Part shown: one piece after another, positions 48,069 through 59,042 of the stretch
How the letters are laid out: the number at the start of each line of letters is the position of its first letter
Numbering within the stretch: the stretch's first letter is position 1
Assembly: GCF_001661265.1 (NCBI RefSeq)
Contig: NW_017567000.1
Span: forward strand, 346,799 to 410,798
Length of the DNA: 64,000 bases
Source: Saitoella complicata NRRL Y-17804
Lineage: Eukaryota > Ascomycota > Saitoellomycetes > Saitoellales > Saitoellaceae
Reading direction: 5' to 3'
The notes under the pieces: generated by a model
Database searches by the model: none
What the model was told of the DNA's origin: nothing
The model's input: only the letters and a program-made list of their open reading frames with translations
Made by a program: the position numbers and the translations under genes

Positions 48069-51000
48069 TTATGAACTCGCACCCTCAATGAATGACCTCG
48101 CATCATCTCTCGTAATCACCGACACTCCAGAAACCTTATTGTTAAACGTAACACCATAGAATTTATCTCCAACCTCAATCATCTCCGGCCTGAAAGTCGT
48201 GCAAATAAATTGTCCGTGCTCGGACATTTCGTGCAGCATAGCCGCAACAGCAGTACGGTACTGCGCGTCCAAGTTTGCATCGATCTCGTCGAAGAGGTAG
48301 AAGGGTGCGGGATCACACTGTTGGATGGCGAAGATGAGGGCCAGGGCGCAGAGAGATTTTTGTCCACCTGAGAGCTGCTGGATGCGGAGCTGTTCGTCGC
48401 CCTTGGAGTTGAAGGATACGGCGATTGCCACACCGATGTAGTTCTCCACAGAGCTCTTTGCCCGCTGAGTTTCCTCGTCGTCACTCTCGTCGTCGTCATC
48501 CTGAGGCCTATCCACCTTGCGCTGCATAATTAAGCGACCCCTACCAGCCGGCACCAGCTTCTCAAACACCTCTGAGAAAGCCTTGGAAACTTGCCTGAAC
48601 GTACGCTCAATCGCCTCATCCTTCCTCTGGTCAAGATGCGCAATAAGCTCCTCAATAGACTCCTGCGACCCATCGAGTTCCTCACGACGCTTCATGAGTT
48701 GATCACGTTGCTTAGTGAAGTTGTTGTACTGCTCAAACGCCTTCTTGTTGACGTGGCCGTACTTCTTCAAAGCCTCGTTGACCTTGTGCAGGCGCTTCAC
48801 GATCACTTCAGACTTGATCTTGGTATACTTCTCGAAGGCTTCATCAGGCAAGACACCCAGATCGCGGATGTTCCGGTTGCACTCCCCCTTCTTCTGTAAC
48901 AGCATTGTCCGCTTGCTCATGTTCTTCTCCATACCCTTGAGCTGCTTCTCAATGGCACGAGCATCTTCGGTCTGTTGCTGCTGGAGCTGACCCTTCTCAG
49001 CCTCACGATCATTCAACTCTGTCTTCGCCTCCTCAATCTGAGCCTCGAGCTCATCAGACTTATCCGCAAGCTCCGACACGACAGCATCAGCTTTCTTCAA
49101 TTCGGCCTGCTGAGCATCCAATCCTCCCTGACCCGCAGGATCAACATCCTCGCTCACCAACTCATTCAACTCATCCCGTCTTAAATACAAGTTCGTTCGC
49201 AGCTTATCATCCACGATATTCTTCTTGGTCTCTAACTCAGTTCTCCGACCTGCAGCTTCGGTATAAGCACTCTTCGCCTCATCCACTTGTCCCGTCAACT
49301 CCGCAAGCTTGCGTTGTTCGGCAGCGGTCAGGGTAGACGTAAACGCCGTCCTCAACTCCGCCTGCAAACTCTCCAACCTAGAATTCAAGTGCGCAAGATC
49401 AGACTTCGCATTCGCATGGCTCTGCTCCTTCTTCACCAGAGCCTCGTTCAACGCAGACCCATTCCTCGTCTTGGTTGACAACTCATTCCTCATAGGCCCA
49501 TACGAATCCTCCGCGGCCCTCAACTTCGCATCCGTGATCTGGATATTCGACAGTGCCTGCGTGATCTCCTGCTCCAACCTCTCCAACTCCTTCCTGACCT
49601 CATTCGCACGAACACTCTCCGCATCCAACACCGCACGCCACTTCCTAATGTTCTTCACGCTCTCCAACCTCGAACGGCGGGTATCGTGGTATCCACCCGT
49701 CAGCGCACCCTTCTTATCAGACCGGTCACCACCAAGCGTGATCGCATTCAACTGATGCGACCTCGCATACTGACTCGCCACATCCAAGTTCGGGCAGATA
49801 ATTGTCTTTCCAAAAACCTGCCTAAACGCCTGCGAATATTTTTCGTCAAACTTCAATTTCTTGATCATGGGGATCGCATCGTTCGCGCCTTCGGGGTAAT
49901 TCGCAGGTTTATTCCTCAGCCTGTTAAGGGGCATGAAGGTCAATCGTCCAGCCTTCTCCCTGTTCAAGACCTCGAGGACACGAGAAGCCGTGGTGTCGGT
50001 ATCAACAACGACATGGAACAATGAGGCACCGGCCGCCACCTCAACCGAAGTCTTGTACCGATCCTCAACCTCAAACAAATCGCACAACGGTCCATACACC
50101 CCCGGAATAGAGTTGTTGGCAATGATCCTCCTCACACTTGCCAAACCCAACGAAGTATTCCGATCCATAGCATGATTCAAATTTCGCTCCGCCTTTTCCA
50201 TCTCCGACCGCGCGTTCGACACAACATCCCCCAACCTCGCATCCTCACGCCACAACTCCTTCCTCCGATCATCAAGCTCAGCACGCACATTCTTCGCCTC
50301 CTCGACATCCTTCCTCAACTTCGCCATATTATCTTTCCGTCCATCAAGTTGTTGGCGGAGAGATTTGATGGAGGCAGCGACTTCGTCGCACTGTCTCCGC
50401 AGATCATCGACGTCGGATGCAAGAGTTTGTTCTTGTTCAGTACGGCGAGCGAGGGTTGATTGGACTTCTTGGATTTCGGTGTTGAGCCACTGGTCGCGTT
50501 CGCGTTTATTGCTGAATTGTGCGTTGCGGCCTTGTTTGGCGTACAAACGCTGCAACTCGCCATCGACCTCATCCAATCGTGACTTGGCCTCGGTTTCAGC
50601 GCCCTTTGCCTCGGAGTACTGCGGCAACAAATCACTGAGCTCAGCTTCCGCAGTCTCGATTTCCGCCTCGATTTCGCTGAGCTCCTGCGCGTGTTGTTCA
50701 CGACGTTCGTCTGCGCCTTCTCGTCCTTCCTGTAGCTCGTTTACCGCAATCTCAAGCTGCGCTCTCTTCCTCACCGCCTCCCTCTTCTCCTCATCCAACT
50801 GCTCCTTCTCCACACTCAGGGCATTCAGCCTCTGCCTAACCCCGGCAATCTCCCCTTCCAATTCCTGGATCCTCTGTTCGCGTTCGATGAAGATTTCTCT
50901 TCGGTCTTCGTTCGCGTTGACATTGTTTGCGCGGTCTTCTTCGAGTTCTTCGAGGGCTAGGTTTACTTCTTGTTGTTCGCGTACGTAGATGGTGTATTCG

Positions 51001-51730
51001 AGACACCGCCGCTCACGGTCCTTTTCCTGGAACCCACGTAACTCCTCCTTCTCTTCTTCGAGTTCAGACAGGCGTTCCTCAATATACTTCAACAACTCAT
51101 CAATCTTCTGCCGTTTCGACTCCGTCTCCTCCATAATTTTCAGCGACTCCGACCTGCGCTGTTCGTAGACCTGCGTACCAGCGACTTCTTTTAGGAGTTG
51201 GAGACGCTCATGATCCTTCGCGTTCGTCAAACTCGTAATCCGACCCTGCGGGACGATATAATACGGATTCGACCTCGAGAAACCGGCGGACTCCAATAAA
51301 TTCATCACGTCACTCTTACTCGCCGTCTTCCTATCCAACGAATACTCATCCTTCTTCAACCCAATCGTTCGCCTCAACACAACCTCATCCCTCCCCGTCG
51401 GAAAGCGATTATCCGAGTTGTCAAAGATAATCTCTACATATGCTGACATCACCGCTGTCCCTGAGCCCTCGTGGAGGAGGGATTGCCGTTCTTCGCGGGA
51501 CATGTGGGTGTAGGCATCGGACAAGACAAACCGGATTGCGGCGAAGAAGTTGGATTTTCCGGAGCCGTTGCGGCCGACGACGACATTGTGGCGCGCGCTG
51601 AAGGGTTCAATGACGGTCTGTTCTTTGTAGGATTTGAACCCTTGAATGATGATCTATGTGAAGTGTTAGGGGATGCGACGGCGACATTGACGCGTGTTGG
51701 GGCGGGGATACCAACCTGTTTGATGTGCAT
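48069..51730 (-). CDS. SMC3: Cohesin subunit Smc3
   Basis: Exons on the minus strand are 51716-51730 (15 nt, MHIKQ) and 48069-51653 (62-nt intron), giving 1199 aa, the family length. The splice restores MHIKQ-IIIQGFKSYKEQTV, the canonical Smc3 start. Walker A is GRNGSGKSN (~residue 32). The Eco1 acetylation pair falls at K105-K106 (GLKKDEYSLD), identical numbering to human SMC3. Long coiled coils flank the hinge (GVYGPLCDLFEVEDRY... through LTFMPLNRLRN). The C-lobe carries the signature LSGGQKSLCALALIFAIQ and Walker B FYLFDEIDANLD. Smc3 pairs with Smc1 and Scc1 to hold sister chromatids. It diverges from the RIO1 gene. Confidence 0.98.
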
Positions 51731-52182
51731 TGCGACCGAGGCCCTTGAGGGACGTCAACGACACGAGTAAAGAAGATGAACTGTCGAACGCGACGACGAC
51801 GGACGAAACGGACGGGGTATATGATGGGACGAAGGCGGTCAACGTACTCTGGCTTGTGGGGAGCCTCCTCGATGCGCGTTGCTGCCGGCGTCGCGTCCGT
51901 CCCTAAATTACCGTGCACACAGTCCTTTGAAAAGAGACGTGTATAGACAATGTGAAGCAGCGTAATATGAGTCGAAAATGGATTGGAATTGCCTACTACC
52001 TCGAGGAGATAATCTGTGTATCGCCTCCTCCCCGACTAACAAAATGCTGTCGGTTCTCGCCTTAGGGTGTGCGAAAAAGTTGGGTTACGTCAATTCAACG
52101 TGAACAGTCCTCGATTGATTCTTGCCACCTCTATTTTCTCTCGGATCCGTTCACCATACCATTCAGCAAGCGACGAACGACA
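51731..52182. promoter_or_regulatory. Divergent promoter, SMC3 / RIO1
   Basis: 452 bp between the starts; no gene is supported. The RIO1 frame is open back to ~52069 but the ATG at 52183 has the better context and family-like start. Confidence 0.45.
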
Positions 52183-54105
52183 ATGTCCGAGGCTGCACGA
52201 ATCGACGACGCTCCCGCTCCTTCCACAGAGTACGCAGCTGCCCGTGATCCGCAATTCACCTACGTCGACCAAATTGGCTACCAGCCCGAGGAAGTCGCTG
52301 AGCTCTCGGACGATGACGACTATGACGAGGACGAGGAGGAAGATGACTTCTACGAGGATGATCTTAACGACGCGGACTGGGGAGAGGGAGGCAAAGACTT
52401 CACAAAAGCCTACAACCGTCAACGACAACTGGTAGCTGTGGCAAACCAGCAAGCACCAGGCTACACAGCTCCCCGAACAAACACCCAAGTCCCACAAGCC
52501 GCTGCAGCTCCAACAGCAACCGCCCCCAAGGCTGCCACGCAAAATGAAGAAGTCGCACTCTCCAAACTCGCATCCCGTATCAACCTCAACGAATCATGGG
52601 GCGGTAAAGCCTCTGGCGGTGGAGACCGCCAAAACGCAACTGACAAAGCCGACCGTGCGACGTCGGAACAGGTGTTGGACCCACGTACCCGCATGATTCT
52701 GTTGAAGATGATCAACCGCGGCATCGTATACGAAATCAACGGATGTATCTCGACGGGAAAGGAAGCGAACGTCTACCACGCCACCACCGAATCCGGGGAA
52801 CACCGCGCAATCAAGATCTACAAAACCTCCATCTTGGTTTTCAAGGATCGTGATCGATACGTGAGTGGTGAGTACCGGTTCCGACACGGTTACTCAAAGC
52901 GGAACCCGAGAAAGATGGTCAAGGTCTGGGCAGAGAAGGAGATGAGGAACTTGAAGCGTCTATACAGTGCCGGTATCCCGTCTCCTGAGCCGATCTTGTT
53001 GAAGTTGCATGTATTGGTGATGGCATTCCTCGGGAACAAAGCCGGCTGGGCATACCCCCGCCTCAAAGATGCCGTCGTTCCCGACGAGGAATACCAAGAC
53101 CTCTACGACCAGCTCTGTCGCCTCTACCGCATCATGTACCAAGTCTGTCACCTGGTTCACGCAGATTTATCAGAATACAACATCCTGTACAAAAAGGGAA
53201 CGGGGCTCTATATCATCGACGTCTCTCAATCGGTCGAACACGACCACCCCCGCTCCTCCGAATTCCTCCGCATGGACATAACCAACATCACAGACTACTT
53301 CCGCCGCCGTGGCGCCTCTACCCTTCCCACCAAGGTCCTCTACGACTTCATCACGGACCCGAACCACCCTACAACCCACCCCGAAATGCAAGCCATCCTC
53401 GATGATTTACATCAGACGCTTGAACATGAGGAAGAGGGTGCGAGGGTGAAGAGGGAACGGGATGAGGTTGTTTGGGAACAGAGTTATATTCCGCAGACGT
53501 TGGAGGAGGTTTATGATTACGAAAGGGATGCGGATATGGTTGCGGCGGGTGAGGGTGGAGGTCTTATCTACAAAGATCTCGTTAAACTGCCTGAGCAGGC
53601 TCAGTCGTCTGCAGCTGTGGTAACGAAGGAGGATGCGAAGAAAACTGCTAAGAAGGAGGCGAAGAAGGAGGTTGCCAAGGACGCGTTGCCGAAGGAGGAG
53701 GAGGTGACGGATGGGGAGGAGGTTGTGGTTCTGGCTCCCCGAGCACCTGCCATCATCAAGAACAAGGACACGGACCCTGCTTCCAAACCCGCCGTCAAAT
53801 TCACCCCCGATACCAAGAAGGAATCAGTCACAGACGACGCCTCCTCCGAAGCCGACGCCGAGGATGATTCCGAAGCCGAAGACGAATACGACGCCGTCTC
53901 AATCGACGACACTTCCTCCGACTCAGACTCAGACTCCTGGGTGGAGCGCCCCGCCGCCGAACCGAAAGGCAAACGCTTCCAAGACAAAGACGAAAAGAAG
54001 GAACGTAAGAAAGCCGCGAAGGACGAGAGAGCGGAGAAGAGGAAGACGAAGTTGCCGAAGAAGGTGAAGAAGGCGAAGATTAAGCAGAGTAGTAAGAAGA
54101 AGTAG
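52183..54105 (+). CDS. RIO1: Atypical serine/threonine kinase Rio1
   Basis: A single exon of 640 aa from MSEAARIDD. The acidic N-terminus (DDDDYDEDEEEDDF) precedes the RIO domain at about residues 165-400. Kinase motifs: flexible ATP loop STGKEANVYHA, AIKIYKTSILVFKDRDRYVSGEYRFRHGY (the Rio1-specific stretch), hinge LVMAFLGN, catalytic VHADLSEYNIL, and metal-binding IIDVSQSVEHDHPRS. The long C-terminus is Lys/Glu/Asp-rich, ending in a strongly basic run of KK repeats, possibly for pre-ribosome binding or nuclear localisation. Rio1 acts as an ATPase in late 40S maturation and influences cell-cycle and rDNA transcription. It is slightly longer than yeast Rio1 because of the acidic/basic tail. 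Confidence 0.97.
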   Translation: MSEAARIDDAPAPSTEYAAARDPQFTYVDQIGYQPEEVAELSDDDDYDEDEEEDDFYEDDLNDADWGEGGKDFTKAYNRQRQLVAVANQQAPGYTAPRTNTQVPQAAAAPTATAPKAATQNEEVALSKLASRINLNESWGGKASGGGDRQNATDKADRATSEQVLDPRTRMILLKMINRGIVYEINGCISTGKEANVYHATTESGEHRAIKIYKTSILVFKDRDRYVSGEYRFRHGYSKRNPRKMVKVWAEKEMRNLKRLYSAGIPSPEPILLKLHVLVMAFLGNKAGWAYPRLKDAVVPDEEYQDLYDQLCRLYRIMYQVCHLVHADLSEYNILYKKGTGLYIIDVSQSVEHDHPRSSEFLRMDITNITDYFRRRGASTLPTKVLYDFITDPNHPTTHPEMQAILDDLHQTLEHEEEGARVKRERDEVVWEQSYIPQTLEEVYDYERDADMVAAGEGGGLIYKDLVKLPEQAQSSAAVVTKEDAKKTAKKEAKKEVAKDALPKEEEVTDGEEVVVLAPRAPAIIKNKDTDPASKPAVKFTPDTKKESVTDDASSEADAEDDSEAEDEYDAVSIDDTSSDSDSDSWVERPAAEPKGKRFQDKDEKKERKKAAKDERAEKRKTKLPKKVKKAKIKQSSKKK

Positions 54106-55240
54106 ATGATATGAGAACATTAGGGGTTAAGTTTGGGTAGCTAATGAGGTGCTTAAACATTACGAACCAGAATGAAAGTGTGAGATTGCCAGCCAGAGTT
54201 GCGTGCCTCCGTGCCTACTGGGTAGGTAGGCTTCCCACGCTCCGACCGCTTTGCGCATGCACGAATAACCTGCCGAGCACGTAACTGGATAGACCAGTAT
54301 AGCTGGAGGCTGAGAGTACAAAGTAAAGACGGCCATGGAATGACGAAGCCTCGAGCAATCGATTGGTACTCTTGGATCTTGTGTAGCATGTTTCCCCTTG
54401 AAGCTGCGGCAGCTCAAAGTGTCTTCGATGCTGGCGCATGGTAATGCATATATTCGCATCGACGTGCATAAAAACACCGAGAACAATTCTTTCAGTTCAA
54501 GAAGATCAGAGAAGCCGAAATTGACGAACCTCTGCCGCAAAACAGGTGCCCTGAAGCTCCCCCTATCAAATGACCCCCTACGGCGCTTCCTTAGTGGTTT
54601 CTAGAAGGAGTTATGCTGCTATGACCTCAAGCCGACTCCCAGTATGATCTGATAGATCGAGGCGTTGAGACCGGAAGCAGAGCCACTACGTGATTGTTAA
54701 GGATCCATATGATCATTTTGAGCCCTTACTCGACCTCCTATGTCTTTATCTGCCTTGTTTATAGCGTGACCAGACCTTCGCCATCGTTGCGCGGATCCGG
54801 ACTCTTTGCCTTCAAATTCCCACGCTGCAGCGGCAGCTAAACAGGCGTCAAAGACCATTGTATACACCCCCACTCCCCCTGCACTGAGCTGATTACTGAC
54901 TGAGGTCAGCACTCCTCGGAATCGAACGCGATGGCATTGCTAGGTAAGAATGTAAGCTGAGATGTACGTAGTGGAGTTTTGCATACCATAAGAGATGCGG
55001 AAATACGCGGAGGAGAGATAAAAGGGACGTTATCTGTCGCTTTTAAATTTCTTTACTGCAAAGTCCTACATCCATTATTCTCACATACTCCATCTGATTT
55101 CTCCACACCAGGCACACAACTATCGCACGCTCAAGAGCTCATTTCATTGACCAGACAGAAGTAGACTGGCAGTAAAATGAAGGACATGGGGTATAGCAAT
55201 ATATAATGTACTCTCAGCCTTCTCTAATGCTCATTGTCTT
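54106..55240. other. Long tail-to-tail spacer, RIO1 / FAD oxidoreductase
   Basis: 1.1 kb contain no supported gene on either strand; the small frames (up to 126 codons) lack ATG context, splice structure or family features. No repeats or transposon ends were seen. Confidence 0.45.
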
Positions 55241-57361
55241 TTACACTGTAAAGGCACCAGGTCCGTACTTCTCCTTCGCCCCCTTAACCGTAAACTCCTC
55301 CTCATCAACCCGATCTGTAGGCCTCTCCGTACACGGCTCATGCACCTCCCCATTCCTCTCACTCTTCAATTCCTCCTGCTCATCGTTCTTCGTCTGCCCA
55401 GCACCAGCCTTCTCAACAACGGCGGCATCAGCAACAACCTCCCCACCCTCCCCCTCACTCGCCTCCCCCTCCTCCAAACTCCCATCAACACTATGCCCAA
55501 ACACGCTCTGTGCATCCCATCTCTTCTTCACTGCACGAACCCTCTTCCATCCCTCCCCGCCTCCGAAATACGTCTTTCCAACTTTCTTGGCGTTACGAGT
55601 GCACTCGTAATTCCTGTACTTCGCGCCGGAGCTAAATGGCGAGAGCGCATCTTCCCACTCGTTCATCGACTGCTCCTTCGCAGCGGTTTCCAAAGCATCA
55701 GTCCAATTCGTCCAATACTGGAGCGAGATACGTGCGGATTCGGTATGAGGATACGGCCCCTTCTCTGTCCCACGCGTCTTGAAACTCGCTCCATACGCCT
55801 CAAACTGCATCACGGCTTCTTTATCCTTACAAAGTCTGTCATAGATGGCTTGGCGACCCTCAGGCCCGAGTTGATGCGGTGCGTAGATGAAGTCAGATTT
55901 CTTCTTGGAGTAAGCAGGTTCTTGGAGTTCCCACATCTTTGTAGCGGGCTCGGCTTCTTCTTCGTATTTCGCGGTGTTGGTGATGTGGGGGTCTTCGAGG
56001 GATAACTTTGTGTTTGCCTCGGCTGGAGGACAGTGAACGAAGTCCATGTGGAATGGTTCGAGGGTGCCATCGAGGAAAGGACACTCGCGGAGAAGTTTGA
56101 CTGCCTCAGTGGGGGTACCAAGGAACTTTCCTTGGAATACGGCGGGGGAGTTGCCGACGAAGGTCAACTGCGTTGTCAACCGCTCGTCCATGTCCGGCAA
56201 GTTGTTCTCGTACGCCTCCATGATCTTCAGCGACTGTTCGAAGGGATACTCAACTCGAATCACGGTCAACATCTCCGGAACCTTGACGAGACCCAACTCC
56301 AACTCGGTCACGGCTCCGACCATTCCACCGCCTGCTCCTCTCAAAGCCCAGAAAAGCTCTTTCTCGTCGCCGGTGGAGTCTTGGCTGACGCGAATCACTT
56401 TCCCGTCGGCCGTGACAAGGGTAGCAGCAAGGAGGTGATCTGATGCAAGACCGAACTTCCTCGCCAAGAACCCGTAACCTCCACCCAACACAAGACCAGC
56501 AGCTCCAACAGTGGGACACACACCAGCCGGGAAGTCTAAGCCGTAGCCCTTATCAGGATACTCCTTGTTCAACTGACCGATCCGGTGGTAGAGTTTGCCA
56601 GTCTTGATCCCCGCCCCCACCTTAACGACTGCCCCGTGCTCCTCATTACCCACTCCCTCTCCAACAGCAACAGGCTCGATGTGGTTGATAGCCGAAACAT
56701 CCACAACAACCGCATCTGTCTCACAACTCAACCCCTCATACGAATGCCCTCCACTCCTAACATTAACCCTCGGCTTCCCCCCAACCGCATCCCTCGCATC
56801 CCTATAAGCCTTCATGACGGCTTGTACATCGTCCGTGTTCATACAATATGCGACAGCAAGTGGTTCATGGTTGCTTACGCGCTTACCGGGCAGAATCCGG
56901 GCGCGGTGGTAGGTTAGGCCGGCGGGCGGCATGTGGGTGTTGGTGGTGTTGAGGATGTCGCGGGGGTTTGGGAGGAGGGAGGGGGTGTTGGGGAGGGGAC
57001 GGAGAATGAGATGACCGCTGAAAGATGTTGTGGCAAGGTTGAGGGATAGGGCGGCGGCGAAGATGTCGAGGGAAGTTGAGGGCTCGGGTTGAGGGATGAT
57101 TGACGAAGCGGCGGTCCGCAGCGTGGTGGCAGCGGTTCCCAAGAACCTCGAGGCAGACTCGTGCACCTTCTCTGTCGTCATGGACAACTTCTCGTTCATT
57201 GTCTTTGCCACTTCATCCGGGTTGGGGCTCATGCCGAAGCTGGCTTTCCGCATAGCGGAGGCGGCGGAAGAGGCAGCTGTGGCGACTTTCTGGGCTGCGG
57301 AGTCGAGGAGGCCGAGTGTTTCTGCAGTTGACGGCTGATCAGGGCTCATAGCGAACGACAT
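55241..57361 (-). CDS. Berberine-bridge-type FAD-dependent oxidoreductase with N- and C-terminal extensions
   Basis: A single exon of 706 aa. The FAD-binding domain starts near residue 165. The His of the flavin-linking motif is in RSGGHSYEG, and the second covalent anchor is the Cys in FPAGVCPTVGAAG, so a bicovalent FAD (as in berberine bridge enzyme and oligosaccharide oxidases) is expected. GGGYGFLARKFGLASDHLL and ELFWALRGAGGGMVGAVTEL follow. The C-terminal BBE segment is near AKYRNYECTRNAKKVGKTYFGG (split here by position). Most fungal relatives are secreted, but this protein has no signal peptide. Instead there is an Ala/Ser/Thr-rich helical extension of ~110 residues, and an acidic Glu/Gly-rich tail of ~90. 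Substrate unknown; candidates are sugars or aromatic alcohols. Confidence 0.85.
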   Translation of the reverse strand: MSFAMSPDQPSTAETLGLLDSAAQKVATAASSAASAMRKASFGMSPNPDEVAKTMNEKLSMTTEKVHESASRFLGTAATTLRTAASSIIPQPEPSTSLDIFAAALSLNLATTSFSGHLILRPLPNTPSLLPNPRDILNTTNTHMPPAGLTYHRARILPGKRVSNHEPLAVAYCMNTDDVQAVMKAYRDARDAVGGKPRVNVRSGGHSYEGLSCETDAVVVDVSAINHIEPVAVGEGVGNEEHGAVVKVGAGIKTGKLYHRIGQLNKEYPDKGYGLDFPAGVCPTVGAAGLVLGGGYGFLARKFGLASDHLLAATLVTADGKVIRVSQDSTGDEKELFWALRGAGGGMVGAVTELELGLVKVPEMLTVIRVEYPFEQSLKIMEAYENNLPDMDERLTTQLTFVGNSPAVFQGKFLGTPTEAVKLLRECPFLDGTLEPFHMDFVHCPPAEANTKLSLEDPHITNTAKYEEEAEPATKMWELQEPAYSKKKSDFIYAPHQLGPEGRQAIYDRLCKDKEAVMQFEAYGASFKTRGTEKGPYPHTESARISLQYWTNWTDALETAAKEQSMNEWEDALSPFSSGAKYRNYECTRNAKKVGKTYFGGGEGWKRVRAVKKRWDAQSVFGHSVDGSLEEGEASEGEGGEVVADAAVVEKAGAGQTKNDEQEELKSERNGEVHEPCTERPTDRVDEEEFTVKGAKEKYGPGAFTV

Positions 57362-57668
57362 TGTTCTTGACCTTAATATTTTTGTGGTTGGGTATTGAGA
57401 TTCTTAGATTCTCGATGATTTCGTCTCCGGATTTAAGGTGTGGAGCGATGCGCGTAAGCGGAGGTCAATCATGCCAATCGGGGGTGATGTCACACGACTG
57501 TCATAGGCCGACGATGTACATGAAACTTGTCAGGTTGTATTCAGACAATTCGTTGAGAAGTTCTGCTTGATGATTGTCTGCCGTTGGGCCTCCGTCGGGG
57601 TATGGGTATTCAAGGTATCGCTGGAGCTCTCGCTGGAGCTCCCCCAACCGAAGCCCCGGCACCGTCCT
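57362..57668. promoter_or_regulatory. Promoter of the FAD oxidoreductase gene / 3' end of dehydratase gene
   Basis: 307 bp with no supported gene; both flanking genes lie on the minus strand. Confidence 0.4.
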
Positions 57669-58706
57669 TCACTTGTTAAACGCCAAAACCTCGCTTAGAT
57701 CCACATTACCGCCACTAAACACGATCCCAACCTTCCCGTTGACGCCATACTCCCTCCACGCCTCACTCAACACCACAGCCAACCCGACACACCCACTCGG
57801 CTCCACGACTAGCTTAAGTCTCTCCCATACGAGCCTCATCGCGCGTTTGACCTCCTCTTCTGTGACCGTAAAGACCTTTTCGGCGTGCTTCTGGATGATG
57901 GGAAAGTTGGTTTTGCCAACGGGGGTGCGGAGGCCGTCACAGACTGTCTTTAGCCCGTTTGGCTGGGATGGGACGCGAGTTCCGCAGGCGAGGCCTTGGG
58001 CGCAGTCATTGACCTCGTACGGCTCCGCTCCAAAAACCCTGACCTTCTTCCCGCCTACGCGTCCGTAGAGTTCCGGATCAGAGGCAGCGAGCGCACAGCC
58101 AGCCAACATCCCCCCACCGCCAACTGGAACAATAATCGCGTCCAACTCCTCCTCCTGCCCCACAAACTCCACAAATATGGTGCCCTGCCCCAAGATAATC
58201 CGTGGATCATCGTACGGAGGAACATATACCGCTCCCGTCTCCTCTTGCACCCTCGCTAATGTCTCCTCCCTCTCCAACGGCGGACAAAACGTGATCGTAG
58301 CCCCATACGCCGCAGTTGCCTCACGTTTTGGTACAGGTGAAGTATCCGGCATCACGACCCAACACTTCGCACCACTCTCTCTCGCAGCAATCGCGAGTGC
58401 CTGTGCATGGTTCCCCGACGAATGCGTACAGACACCACGCTTACGTTCTTCCTCAGATAACCGGGCTACGGCGTGCATTGCGCCTCGAATTTTGAAGGCA
58501 CCGCCACGTTGGAGGGATTCGGCTTTGAAGACTAGGGTTGTTGGAGTGTTGTCGGAGAAGGTAGTGGTGGTTGAGGAAGGGGAGGAGACGAGGGCGGAGA
58601 GGGTGCGGGAGGCGAAGAGGGGTGTTTGGTGGATGAGGGGTTTGATTCGGTCGTACGCTGCCCAGACATTCTCCGGTACAAGGGCAAGGGCATCGTCGTT
58701 TGGCAT
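57669..58706 (-). CDS. PLP-dependent serine/threonine dehydratase-like enzyme (serine racemase / SRY1 type)
   Basis: A single exon of 345 aa from MPNDDALAL. Fold-type II features: substrate-entry RIKPLIHQTPL, the Schiff-base Lys in RGGAFKIRGA, the SSGNHAQALA loop, PVPKREATAAYGA, and the phosphate-binding glycine loop PVGGGGMLAG. Toward the end are LVVEPSGCVGLAVV and VFSGGNVDLSEV. The length, and the lack of the C-terminal ACT regulatory domains of biosynthetic threonine deaminase, point to catabolic L-threonine/serine dehydratase, serine racemase or 3-hydroxyaspartate dehydratase. These cannot be separated by sequence reading alone. It diverges from the SGNH hydrolase gene. Confidence 0.92.
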   Translation of the reverse strand: MPNDDALALVPENVWAAYDRIKPLIHQTPLFASRTLSALVSSPSSTTTTFSDNTPTTLVFKAESLQRGGAFKIRGAMHAVARLSEEERKRGVCTHSSGNHAQALAIAARESGAKCWVVMPDTSPVPKREATAAYGATITFCPPLEREETLARVQEETGAVYVPPYDDPRIILGQGTIFVEFVGQEEELDAIIVPVGGGGMLAGCALAASDPELYGRVGGKKVRVFGAEPYEVNDCAQGLACGTRVPSQPNGLKTVCDGLRTPVGKTNFPIIQKHAEKVFTVTEEEVKRAMRLVWERLKLVVEPSGCVGLAVVLSEAWREYGVNGKVGIVFSGGNVDLSEVLAFNK

Positions 58707-59042
58707 TGCAAGAATAACGGATCACGCGGCGAAGTGCTCGAGGACAGCCGTCACTGCAACTCGCTGCAAGATCCCCCGGAGTGTGGGGCTCCCGGTTGCG
58801 CTTTCCCGACAAGAATGCCATGATGACGGAATTTGGCAGGAATAGCGGTGGCGAATGAGAGCTTAAACGTTAAGGTTATTTGGATCTCTTTGCTGGCAAT
58901 CCTTTCGTTGCTCATCGCAGCTATCTACATCACCAGCGTCGAGGGATCAATCCACTTCAGCTCAAGCAATTACTTCACCCACTTCACTGTCCTCAAGTCT
59001 GTGTTTCCACATTGCATGTCCCTCGGCTACCTCACCTCCAAA
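58707..59042. promoter_or_regulatory. Divergent region, PLP dehydratase / SGNH hydrolase
   Basis: 336 bp. It contains two tiny ATG frames (58814 and 58820) that would act as uORFs. In the SGNH frame an open stretch without ATG encodes a hydrophobic segment (WISLLAILSLLIAAIYI). Confidence 0.45.

Noticed and set aside
54160-54540. 126-codon minus frame in the RIO1/FAD-oxidoreductase spacer
   Set aside because: Arbitrary composition, overlapping alternative frames and no splice or domain support.
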